The notes under the pieces: generated by a model
Database searches by the model: none
What the model saw: only the letters and a program-made list of their open reading frames with translations
Told to the model about the DNA's origin: nothing
Origin: G963677325 sp963677325
Lineage (GTDB): Bacteria; Bacteroidota; Bacteroidia; Bacteroidales; Prolixibacteraceae
Reading direction: 5' to 3'
DNA: 64,000 nt
Assembly (NCBI GenBank): GCA_963677325.2
Contig: CAXXGM010000007.1
Span: 372,001-436,000, forward strand
Part shown: positions 45,522-53,200 of the stretch, one piece after another
Position numbering within the stretch: position 1 is the stretch's first letter
How the letters are laid out: the number at the start of each line of letters is the position of its first letter
Program-made: the position numbers and the translations under genes

Positions 45522-46439
45522 TTAGCTGCTTTTTTCAGAAGCGACAAAACTAAGGATCTTTTTCTCATCTTTCCCTTTGCTGTAATTATAATTCTTCCAA
45601 AGTTTTCTCATTTCACCTGTTTTTGTATGTACCTCACTTGGAGTCATCATATTCAAGCTTGAATGAGGCCTTTTCTCGTTATAAATTTGGATGATCTCCA
45701 TAATTTTAGCGGAGGCTTCCTCAAGGGATTTAAGCTCCAGATGATTTAGCCATTCTATTTTCAGGATACCATTTACCCTTTCAGCTACAGCATTCTCCCT
45801 GGGATCACCGTTTTCAGTCATGCTTATTTTAAAATGATTCTTTTTTAAAACTTTTATGTAATCATGACAACAGTACTGTGCTCCCCGGTCAGAATGGTGA
45901 TAAACCTTCTTTATTCCTTTAGGGATCTGGCTGATGGCCATTTTAAGAGCATCAACCGTATAGTTCGCACCCAAGGTTTTTCCCAGTGCCCATCCGGTTA
46001 TCTTTCTGGAATAACCATCGGTGACCAGGCTTAAAAATCCCCATCCTTGTCTGGTTCTGATAAAAGTTATATCACTAACCAGAAGTTGATGAGGCCCCCT
46101 GGGGATAAAGCCCTTTATCAGGTTAGGATACTTTCGCATCCAGTGATCACTGTAAGTGGTCCTTACCCTAGATTTCCACCTTCGGGCCAGAAGCCCGTTT
46201 TCGCGCAAAAAATCAAAGAACAGATCCCGTCCTAACCGCAGCTCCCGCGGAAGTTCCGGTTCAATTAATTTAAACAGTTTCCTTCCCCCGATTTTGGGCA
46301 TCACCTCCCGCTGCTCCTGAACCAGTTGATAGAGGATCTCGGATTTGACACTTTCCTTGTAATTGTATTTTAATTGCTGATAATAAGCTTGCCTACTCTT
46401 GCCAAACAGTTCACACAAAGGATTAACCTGATAGGCCAA
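45522..46439 (-). CDS. IS3-family transposase OrfB (DDE integrase)
   Basis: A 305-residue rve-domain integrase. The catalytic triad is visible as Asp in LLVSDITFIRT, Asp in YHHSDRGAQYC and Glu in NAVAERVNGILK. HTH_21-type sequence precedes the core, and the end IQIYNEKRPHSSLNMMTPSEVH is typical. The annotated start is TTG 46439, but the frame is open further upstream and joins OrfA by a -1 shift at 46485-46479, so the active product is probably the OrfAB fusion. Confidence 0.92.
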   Translation of the reverse strand: MAYQVNPLCELFGKSRQAYYQQLKYNYKESVKSEILYQLVQEQREVMPKIGGRKLFKLIEPELPRELRLGRDLFFDFLRENGLLARRWKSRVRTTYSDHWMRKYPNLIKGFIPRGPHQLLVSDITFIRTRQGWGFLSLVTDGYSRKITGWALGKTLGANYTVDALKMAISQIPKGIKKVYHHSDRGAQYCCHDYIKVLKKNHFKISMTENGDPRENAVAERVNGILKIEWLNHLELKSLEEASAKIMEIIQIYNEKRPHSSLNMMTPSEVHTKTGEMRKLWKNYNYSKGKDEKKILSFVASEKSS

Positions 46440-46459
46440 TTCCCCCCTGTGCAGCTCCT

Positions 46460-46828
46460 CTACTGTTTGGCACCAGAGTTTTTTCTTACCTTGATCTTAA
46501 GATCACGCTCTGCAATATCAATCATCTTATTGAGAACAACCGTGCGCAGACGTTCCTTCTCAAGTTCTTTTTTAAGCTGGCTGTTCTCCAGCTCCAACTC
46601 CTGTTCCCTGGGTGTTTTTTGGCTTTGTTCTTTTATCGCTCTTTCAAATTCAATCTCACGCTCAGTGGGTTTATGGAGGCCAAATTTACGAACCCAATCC
46701 GAAATACAACTCCTGCACTTGATACCATATTTTTTCTGAACTTCAGAAACCGTGGCATCACTCATTAAATACTCCTGGACAACTTTCAGCTTAAAATCGT
46801 CCGTGTAACTGTTTACTTTTCTCTTCAT
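46460..46828 (-). CDS. IS3-family transposase OrfA
   Basis: A 122-residue helix-turn-helix protein (HTH_Tnp_1/IS911 type): KRKVNSYTDDFKLKVVQEYLMSD, then CISDWVRKFG. A leucine-zipper-like coiled coil at about 60-105 (EQELELENSQLKKELEKERLRTVVL) should mediate multimerisation. The frame ends shortly after a slippery heptamer and is continued by OrfB in the -1 frame. Confidence 0.9.
   Translation of the reverse strand: MKRKVNSYTDDFKLKVVQEYLMSDATVSEVQKKYGIKCRSCISDWVRKFGLHKPTEREIEFERAIKEQSQKTPREQELELENSQLKKELEKERLRTVVLNKMIDIAERDLKIKVRKNSGAKQ
46479..46485 (-). promoter_or_regulatory. Programmed -1 frameshift site A-AAA-AAC
   Basis: On the minus strand the OrfA codons AGA AAA AAC contain the X-XXY-YYZ heptamer in phase. 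A -1 shift gives LWCQTVEELHRGELAYQVN with no stop, running straight into OrfB. Confidence 0.75.
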
Positions 46829-46904
46829 AAAATCCTGAATTTACTTTACTTTTTAAGTAAACCTATTTCAGGACAAGACATACAACTCTATACCTTTTCC
46901 GGTG

Positions 46905-46981
46905 TTTATTCGTAGTTTATTCGTATATTATTCGTATCTAATCGAATAAACTACGAATAATCTACGGATCAGGTATGAATA
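46905..46981. repeat. 11-nt-period intergenic repeat, locus D
   Basis: Seven consecutive 11-mers: TTTATTCGTAG, TTTATTCGTAT, ATTATTCGTAT, CTAATCGAATA, AACTACGAATA, ATCTACGGATC, AGGTATGAATA. TTATTCGTAGTTTATTCG (46906-46923) is exactly reverse-complementary to 46943-46960, an 18-bp hairpin. It lies between the IS3 end and repeat H3. Confidence 0.75.
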
Positions 46982-47070
46982 AATAGCGGGCCGGTTCCTA
47001 TCAGGGATTATTCGTCCAATTGTTTTGTTCAGCAACAGATATAAAGAAGTTGATAAGTATTAAGTAACAG

Positions 47071-47191
47071 GAATAAAATAATGTTGTATGAGGCTTATAG
47101 GCTATAGGTAAATGGAGAATATTATGAACCATCGGCCTAAAGTCTAAACTCCTTCAGCCTAAAATTACGGCATTATATTCTTGACATTACT
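47071..47191. repeat. Inverted partner H3 of the repeat at 42742-42881
   Basis: An inverted copy of H2, ~4.2 kb away. The interior reads as heptamers GCCTAAA, GTCTAAA, CTCCTTC, AGCCTAA; GCCTAAAGTCTAAA also occurs in locus H4 at 50208-50221. It ends about 30 nt before the -7 element of the DUF4468 gene. Confidence 0.75.
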
Positions 47192-47220
47192 TACAGCTAT
47201 TTCAGGAGTCAATATTTTCC

Positions 47221-47228
47221 TATTTTTG
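47221..47228 (+). promoter_or_regulatory. -7 element of the DUF4468 gene
   Basis: TATTTTTG ends 16 nt before the ATG at 47245 (12 before the ATG at 47241, which is out of frame). No -33 TTG at the right distance. Confidence 0.4.
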
Positions 47229-47244
47229 GTCAAAATTAGAATGG

Positions 47245-47769
47245 ATGAAGAAACTACTTTTCATATTACTCTTTGTGCCTCATTTCTTATTTGCACAAAA
47301 TTATTCAGGAGAGGTTAAAGTTCCGGGTAAAAATGCCGTTTATTTATTTGGTAAAGCCAGGGAATGGTTTGCCGAAAACCATAAGTCACCAGATAAAACA
47401 CCTTTTACAGAAGATGTTTCCAATGGTAAAATTAAAGGCAGCGGCCAGTTTTCTTTTATGGTCTATTCCAATGATATTGCCATGAATGTGGCTGCATTTT
47501 ATAATTTGATCATTACGATCAGGGATAATAGCTATTCCTACTCATTTGACAATATTATGCTGGAACGCGGGAGAAAATTTCCCTTGTCAACTTTCAAAGA
47601 AGGAATGACGAAGGAAGGAACGGTTGAAATGTTCAAAACTGGAGGAGTAAAGGCACCAGGCAAGAAAATGATTGAAACGAATATGGATTATAATACGAAA
47701 GTGGTCAACCAGTGTGAATCTGAAATTGAACGCATCGCCTCCAGTATTGAAGATAAGATGAAAAGCTGA
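47245..47769 (+). CDS. DUF4468-type secreted protein
   Basis: A 174-residue protein with a signal peptide (MKKLLFILLFVPHFLFAQ, cleavage after residue 18). One DUF4468-like beta-alpha domain follows: KAREWFAENHKSPDKTPFTEDVSNGKIKGSGQF, then YNLIITIRDNSYSYSFDNIML. These periplasmic or outer-membrane-associated proteins are widespread in Bacteroidota and of unknown role. It is a single gene with its own promoter element and a following hairpin. Confidence 0.8.
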   Translation: MKKLLFILLFVPHFLFAQNYSGEVKVPGKNAVYLFGKAREWFAENHKSPDKTPFTEDVSNGKIKGSGQFSFMVYSNDIAMNVAAFYNLIITIRDNSYSYSFDNIMLERGRKFPLSTFKEGMTKEGTVEMFKTGGVKAPGKKMIETNMDYNTKVVNQCESEIERIASSIEDKMKS

Positions 47770-47788
47770 AATTTAGATAATTCTTTTT

Positions 47789-47845
47789 GAAGAAGGCCGG
47801 TCCGGGAACAATTAATATTAATCTAGGGGCCGGCCTTCTTCGTTT
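47789..47845 (+). terminator. Hairpin after the DUF4468 gene
   Basis: Arms GAAGAAGGCCGG (47789-47800) and CCGGCCTTCTTC (47830-47841) pair over 12 bp with a 29-nt loop, followed by GTTTT. A probable terminator with a short T run. Confidence 0.6.
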
Positions 47846-47907
47846 TGGCTGAAGAGTATTTTTAATTATAAATTTATTATATAATTTAGGAATTCTAAAA
47901 TCGGCCT

Positions 47908-49119
47908 ATGTTAATCAATAAATCCAATCTTGTACCGGTTCAGATTCTTAACGGATTAAAGGCAAAGTATTTTGTGCAGTCATACCGTATCAGTCCAATT
48001 CGTCTTGAGATTGATCAAATGCCGGCAGGAGCATGGTTTATAAATCTCTATATTTCAAGGATCGGTGATCATATTTACCGGTTTTTGGTTGAAGTCAGTG
48101 AAGACAGGCTCACTTTAATTGCAAGTGGTCAGTTGCCGGTTGATTATCCTTTCCTTCATCCTGAAAACGGATTTTTCTATGCTGCACTTTTTGATGAAGG
48201 CGGGGATATTTCAAAGTTATCACTAATTGATCCCATTCACCTGAGTTTTCGCAACCCCATTCCTCCGGATCAATATCTTTCTTTTGAACTTGACCTTTCA
48301 AAGACTTCTTTCAATATCCTTGAACATGCAAAAAGAAGAGGTAAAATTCTGATTGAGGTCAAGTCCGAATCCAAAGTACTGAGAAGTAATCTTCAATATG
48401 GCTCCGTCAGAAATTTGCTCATTCCATTCTCTGAGCTGATCAAAACGGCCATTCTTGATCATAATCCACGTTTATCTCTGAAGATGATCGAGGATTATCT
48501 TGGGTTTGGATTCAGTTACATGGGTATCGGGACGCTTCATACGCTCATAGAGTTAAATTGTCATACCGATCTTTTTGGAGCTAATCCTGAACTCGAAAAC
48601 CTTTCTGCTTTATTTTCCATGTTGCGGGCCGATGATCCGCTGGAAATCATAGAAGCAATGCGTTATTTTAAAAATAAAAAGATCATTCCGGATTACATCC
48701 GGCTTCTTCGTTCGTTGAATAAATCAGGTTCCGGATATCTTTTTAAACTGGCTTCGCCTCATCAGGAGTATCCGGAAATCTATTTCGATTGGGCTAGGGC
48801 ACAAATCATCAAGAATATCATTGAAGCCAGTTTGCCTGTAACTGATTATGACGAAGTGGTTACGGGAACCTTGACCTGCCTTGATTTTGAAAATCGCAAA
48901 CGACCTGTATTTTCATTGCATTCAGATGATGATGACCGGATTTATAATGGTTTTATTGATCCTGCACTTGATGAATTGATGAATAACAAAGATTTTCAGT
49001 TTTGCAGTAAAGTTTATGATTGTACTTTACGGGTATTATTTATACCGGAATCAATTAAAAAAGAAGAGCAGTACCGGTATACTTTGCTGCGAATTGAGGA
49101 AGTGGGTGATAGAGTATAA
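47908..49119 (+). CDS. Unknown 403-residue cytoplasmic protein
   Basis: Begins MLINKSNLVPVQILNGLKAK. No signal peptide, membrane segment or known catalytic motif. The N-terminal ~170 residues look beta-rich (FLVEVSEDRLTLIASGQL..., FELDLSKTSFNIL). The middle is helical (SLKMIEDYLGFGF, LENLSALFSMLRADDPLEI). A C-terminal beta block (VTGTLTCLDFENRKRPVFSL ... DCTLRVLFIPESIKKEE) resembles a small barrel. It is monocistronic between a DUF4468 gene and the copper region. I do not recognise the family; coding potential is good by length and composition. Confidence 0.7.
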   Translation: MLINKSNLVPVQILNGLKAKYFVQSYRISPIRLEIDQMPAGAWFINLYISRIGDHIYRFLVEVSEDRLTLIASGQLPVDYPFLHPENGFFYAALFDEGGDISKLSLIDPIHLSFRNPIPPDQYLSFELDLSKTSFNILEHAKRRGKILIEVKSESKVLRSNLQYGSVRNLLIPFSELIKTAILDHNPRLSLKMIEDYLGFGFSYMGIGTLHTLIELNCHTDLFGANPELENLSALFSMLRADDPLEIIEAMRYFKNKKIIPDYIRLLRSLNKSGSGYLFKLASPHQEYPEIYFDWARAQIIKNIIEASLPVTDYDEVVTGTLTCLDFENRKRPVFSLHSDDDDRIYNGFIDPALDELMNNKDFQFCSKVYDCTLRVLFIPESIKKEEQYRYTLLRIEEVGDRV

Positions 49120-49197
49120 TTGCTGAATTTAAATTATGAATCAATTTCTAAAGTATAATCATATTTACATATGAAATGAATAATATTTGCACGATTT

Positions 49198-49228
49198 TTG
49201 GTAGATAAATCTTTAAAATTTATCTTTG
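49198..49228 (+). promoter_or_regulatory. Promoter of the copper-region HYC_CC_PP gene
   Basis: TTG (49198-49200), 20 nt, TATCTTTG (49221-49228): full consensus with ideal spacing. The ATG at 49236 is only seven bases after the -7 box, so the mRNA would be nearly leaderless unless a later ATG (49245) is used. Confidence 0.65.
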
Positions 49229-49235
49229 TAGTAAG

Positions 49236-49655
49236 ATGAGAAAAATGGTCTCCATTGTAATGGCCTTTATGGTTCTGCTGTCAGTAGTAAATCTGTCAGT
49301 GGCTACGCATCTATGTCAGGGTAAAGTGGTGGACATGAAAATATCGATTACTGGTCAGAAACCTCATTCCTGCGGCATGGAAGATAATCATGACTCATCA
49401 CCAATTGGAAGTATTTTCAAAAATAAATGCTGTGCAAATGAATTGACATCCCTTAAAGTCGATTCTAATTATTCACCTTCCTACTTTAAAAATCTTCCGG
49501 TATTTCAGAACGAGATTCACTTTGCAGCTGCTCTGGTAGCTGATATGATGAACTCTCCTGTATTTACCAAAACTTCCAGTTATATTCTTAGTCCGCCGGA
49601 TATTTTGCCCATACATTCGGTTGATCTGGCTAGTATCTGCGTTTTCCGTATTTGA
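49236..49655 (+). CDS. HYC_CC_PP family metal-associated secreted protein
   Basis: A 139-residue exported protein with a signal peptide (VSIVMAFMVLLSVVNLSVA). The three family marks are present in order: HLC (25-27, in place of HYC), a Cys pair at 65-66 (NKCCANE) and PP at 120-121 (ILSPPD). Extra His and Cys (KPHSCGMEDNH) suggest metal binding. This Bacteroidota family is usually found beside heavy-metal efflux genes, as here, but has no assigned biochemical function. It begins the copper/silver region. Confidence 0.8.
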   Translation: MRKMVSIVMAFMVLLSVVNLSVATHLCQGKVVDMKISITGQKPHSCGMEDNHDSSPIGSIFKNKCCANELTSLKVDSNYSPSYFKNLPVFQNEIHFAAALVADMMNSPVFTKTSSYILSPPDILPIHSVDLASICVFRI

Positions 49656-49747
49656 TTCCTTATAGCATTATCTAACAGGGTAAATTCTCTTTATCCTGCA
49701 TCTCCGTTTATTCCTATTTTTTTATTAATCAATTTTATTTTTTTATT

Positions 49748-50095
49748 ATGAAAACAATAAAAATATTTCTTGCTATATTGGTAATAGTAATCAGTTCAGC
49801 ATCTAATGCCCATCCGGTGATGGGTAATACAAAAACAGAATCTTTTAAAGTATCGGGTAATTGCGGCTCATGCAAGGCCCGCATTGAAAAAGCAGCTATG
49901 ATGGATGGTGTATCAAAAGCCGAATGGAATCAGGATACTAAAAAACTCACTGTAGTCTATGATCCCTCAAAGGTAACCAATGACGCCATTCAAAAGAAGA
50001 TTGCAGCAGTTGGACATGATACCGAAAAGTATAAAGCAGACGACAAGGCTTACAACAAATTGGATGCCTGTTGCCAATATGAGAGGAAGAAGTAG
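49748..50095 (+). CDS. Periplasmic heavy-metal-associated (HMA) domain protein
   Basis: A 115-residue exported protein (signal peptide through about residue 21) with one HMA/MerP fold. The metal-binding CxxC is Cys39-Gly-Ser-Cys42 in SGNCGSCKARIEKAA. A second cysteine pair occurs near the C-terminus (LDACCQYERKK). It probably binds Cu(I) or a similar ion in the periplasm and hands it to the CusABC-like pump. It is 92 nt downstream of the HYC_CC_PP gene and separated from cusA by hairpin H4. Confidence 0.88.
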   Translation: MKTIKIFLAILVIVISSASNAHPVMGNTKTESFKVSGNCGSCKARIEKAAMMDGVSKAEWNQDTKKLTVVYDPSKVTNDAIQKKIAAVGHDTEKYKADDKAYNKLDACCQYERKK

Positions 50096-50100
50096 AAGGA

Positions 50101-50242
50101 GGCTTTAGATGTAAGGCTTTAGGCTTAAGACTTAAGACCGAAGGAGAGTACGGCAGGTTGCGTACGCCTTCAGCCTTACGCCTTCAGCCTTACGCCTTCA
50201 GCCTTACGCCTAAAGTCTAAAGTCTAAAGCCTTACACCTAAA
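50101..50242. repeat. 7-nt-period inverted repeat H4 (HMA-cusA gap)
   Basis: The left arm has TTTAGAT, GTAAGGC, TTTAGGC, TTAAGAC twice and CGAAGGA (50104-50145). The right arm has eleven heptamers: GCCTTCA/GCCTTAC alternating three times, GCCTAAA, GTCTAAA twice, GCCTTAC, ACCTAAA (50166-50242). The right arm is the complement of the left in sense (GCCTTAC versus GTAAGGC), so RNA here can fold into a long stem. It fills the gap up to ten bases before the cusA ATG. Confidence 0.8.
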
Positions 50243-50251
50243 ATAATAGAG

Positions 50252-53200
50252 ATGCTGAATAAGATAATAAAATATTTTCTCCATAACAGGTTAATATCGA
50301 TGTTGTTGTTGATAGTTTTTATCCTGTTGGGGACAGTGTATGCCCCTTTTAACTGGCATACAGGATTGCTGCCACGCGATTCGATTCCGGTGGATGCTAT
50401 TCCGGATATTGGTGATAACCAACAAATCGTATCCACTGAATGGATGGGGCGATCCCCCAAAGATATAGAAGACCAGATCACCTATCCGCTCAGCAGTTCT
50501 TTGCTGGGTGTTCCGGGAATAAAGACGATCAGGAGTACTTCCATGTTCGGAATGTCTTTTATCTACCTGATTTTTGATGATAATGTGGAATTTTACTGGA
50601 GCCGTTCACGGATTCTGGAAAAATTGAATTCTTTACCTCCCGGAACCCTTCCTAAAGATGTTCAGCCGTCCCTTGGACCGGATGCTACTGCACTTGGTCA
50701 GATATTCTGGTATACTCTTGAAGGCAGGGATCCCAAGACAGGAAAACCGACCGGAGGATGGGATCCACAGGAATTAAGGACTATTCAGGATTTTTACCTG
50801 AAGTATTCCCTATCTTCTGCTGAAGGAGTTTCGGAAGTTGCTGGAATCGGAGGTTTTGTAAAAGAATATCAGGTGGATGTGGATCCCAATGCCCTGAAAG
50901 CTTACAATGTAACCTTAATGGATGTGATGAATGCCGTTCAGAAAAGTAATTTGGATATTGGGGCAGAAACCATTGAGATGAACAAGGTAGAATATGTGGT
51001 CAGGGGCCTTGGTTATATCAAAAACCTGGATGACCTGAGCCAATCGGTTGTTACCGTTCGTAACAATGTTCCGGTTAAAATCAGTGATATTGGAAGAGTG
51101 AATTTCGGACCTGCTCCGAGAAGGGGAGGACTGGATAAGGATGGAGTGGAAGCCGTTGGTGCAGCTGTGGTTGCACGTTATGGATCCAATCCGATGGCGG
51201 TTATTAATAATATAAAGAAGAAGATAGCAGAAGTTGAGCCCGGACTTCCTTCCAAAACGCTTGCTGATGGTACTGTTTCAAAAGTTACGGTGGTTCCTTT
51301 TTATGACCGTACCGGGCTGATCAGGGAAACCATCGGGACACTTGAATCCGCTCTGTCACATGAAATATTGATTTCAATCATCGTTATCATTGTGCTGATC
51401 CTCAATTTAAGAGCTTCGTTGATTGTATCCTTTCTGCTCCCTGTTGGCGTTCTGATGACCTTTATTGCCATGAAATGGATGGGTGTAGAGGCTAATATTG
51501 TGGCTCTTTCAGGAATAGCTATTGCCATTGGGGTTATGGTTGATGTGGGTATTGTGGATGTCGAAAATATTCTCCGGCATCTGGAGATGCCAGAGAATAA
51601 AGGAGCAAAGGGAAAACACCTGTTAAATGTGATCTATGAGGCAGCTGTTGAAGTGAGAGGTGCAGTTACAGTGGCTTTTCTGACCACGGTGGTAAGTTTT
51701 CTTCCTGTATTTTCAATGACAGGAGCTGAAGGGAAACTATTTACTCCCTTAGCCATTACCAAGACTTTTGCTTTGCTGGCATCCTATCTTTTGGGAATGA
51801 TCGTCCTTCCATCCCTTGTCTTTTATATTTTCTCCATACGGACAGATACCAAAAAAGCCAGGAAAGTTTTAAACTGGATACTGATCCTTTCCGGAATCAT
51901 TCTGTTCATCATCTGGAACTTTTTGCCTGCACTGGTGCTGTCTGCAATTGGCGTTAACAATTTAATGGCACCTCGCTGGCCGGATAATCAGAAGAAGAAT
52001 GTAAACAGGATCAATATCATCATCACACTTCTATTGGCAGCCTGGTATCTTGCTGTAGAGTGGCTCCCCCTTGGGGCACATCAGAGTAACCTGGCCAATT
52101 TCCTTTTTGTGGCATTGATTATTTCAGCTATCCTTCTTGCTCTATCCATGGTAGTGCATTATTACACTCATATCCTTGATTGGGCCTTGCAAAACAAATG
52201 GAAGTTTATGATGCTGCCCATCTTTACCGTCCTGTTCGGAATGTTTGTTTGGCAGGGTTTCCCGAAAATCTTTGGTTTTATGCCTTTGAAAATAAAAGAA
52301 ACCGGTATGTGGCAGGGTATCAGCCAAACCTTTCCGGGTATGGGAAAGGAATTTATGCCTGCCCTTGATGAAGGTTCTTTTCTGCTGATGCCAACCAGTA
52401 TGCCGCATAGCGGAATTGAGCAAAACCAGGAATATGTGAAGACTCTGGACCAACGTTTATCAGCCATCCCGGAAGTTGAAATTGCTGTGGGGAAATGGGG
52501 AAGAATAAATTCTGCCCTGGACCCGGCACCGGTGCAGATGTTTGAGAATACGATCAATTATCTTCCGGAATATATCCTCGATGAGAATGGTCACCGGATG
52601 ATGTTTAAAACCAACCGGTCTGGAGCTTTTGCTCTGAAAGATGGATCAGTATATGATCCTGGGAAAGATGGATTCCTTAAATTCGATAAAAGTCAGCTTA
52701 TCTCTGACAAGAGGGGTGATTTTTTCCGGCAATGGCGGCCTCAGATTAAGTCTCCTGATGATATATGGAATGAGATAGTTAAAGTGACTAACATACCGGG
52801 ACTTACTTCAGCGCCACGATTACAGCCTATTCAGACTCGATTGGTGATGCTTTCAACAGGTATGCGGGCTCCGATGGGATTGAAGGTATTCGGACCTGAT
52901 CTGGAAAGTATAGAAAAAGCCGGAATACAATTAGAAAGCGCCTTAAAACAGATTCCTTCCATTAAAGCCTCCTCTGTTTTTTACGATAGGGCAGTCGGGG
53001 CTCCTTACATTGAGATTAAGTTGAATCGCCCCGCCATAGCAAGGTATGGAATGACCATAAAGGATGTGCAGGATATTTTGCAGGTGGCAGTAGGAGGTAT
53101 GGCTTTGACAACATCGGTCGAAGGGCGTGAGCGTTTCCCGGTCCGGGTGCGTTATGCCCGCGAATTAAGGTCTACTCCCGAGGATATTAAAAATATTCTT

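Larger units (their letters stand above)
45416..46875 (-). mobile_element. IS3-family insertion sequence
   Basis: About 1.46 kb with two overlapping transposase frames. Proposed ends TGTCCTG (45416-45422) and CAGGACA (46869-46875) are inverted copies, matching at 12 of the first 17 positions. No clear target duplication flanks them, so the left end in particular is uncertain. Both frames and the frameshift site are intact. Confidence 0.75.

Noticed and set aside
45299..45568. 89-codon minus-strand ORF between ettA and the IS3
   Set aside because: It crosses the candidate small RNA, the IS3 end and the orfB 3' end, so it is a chance open frame.
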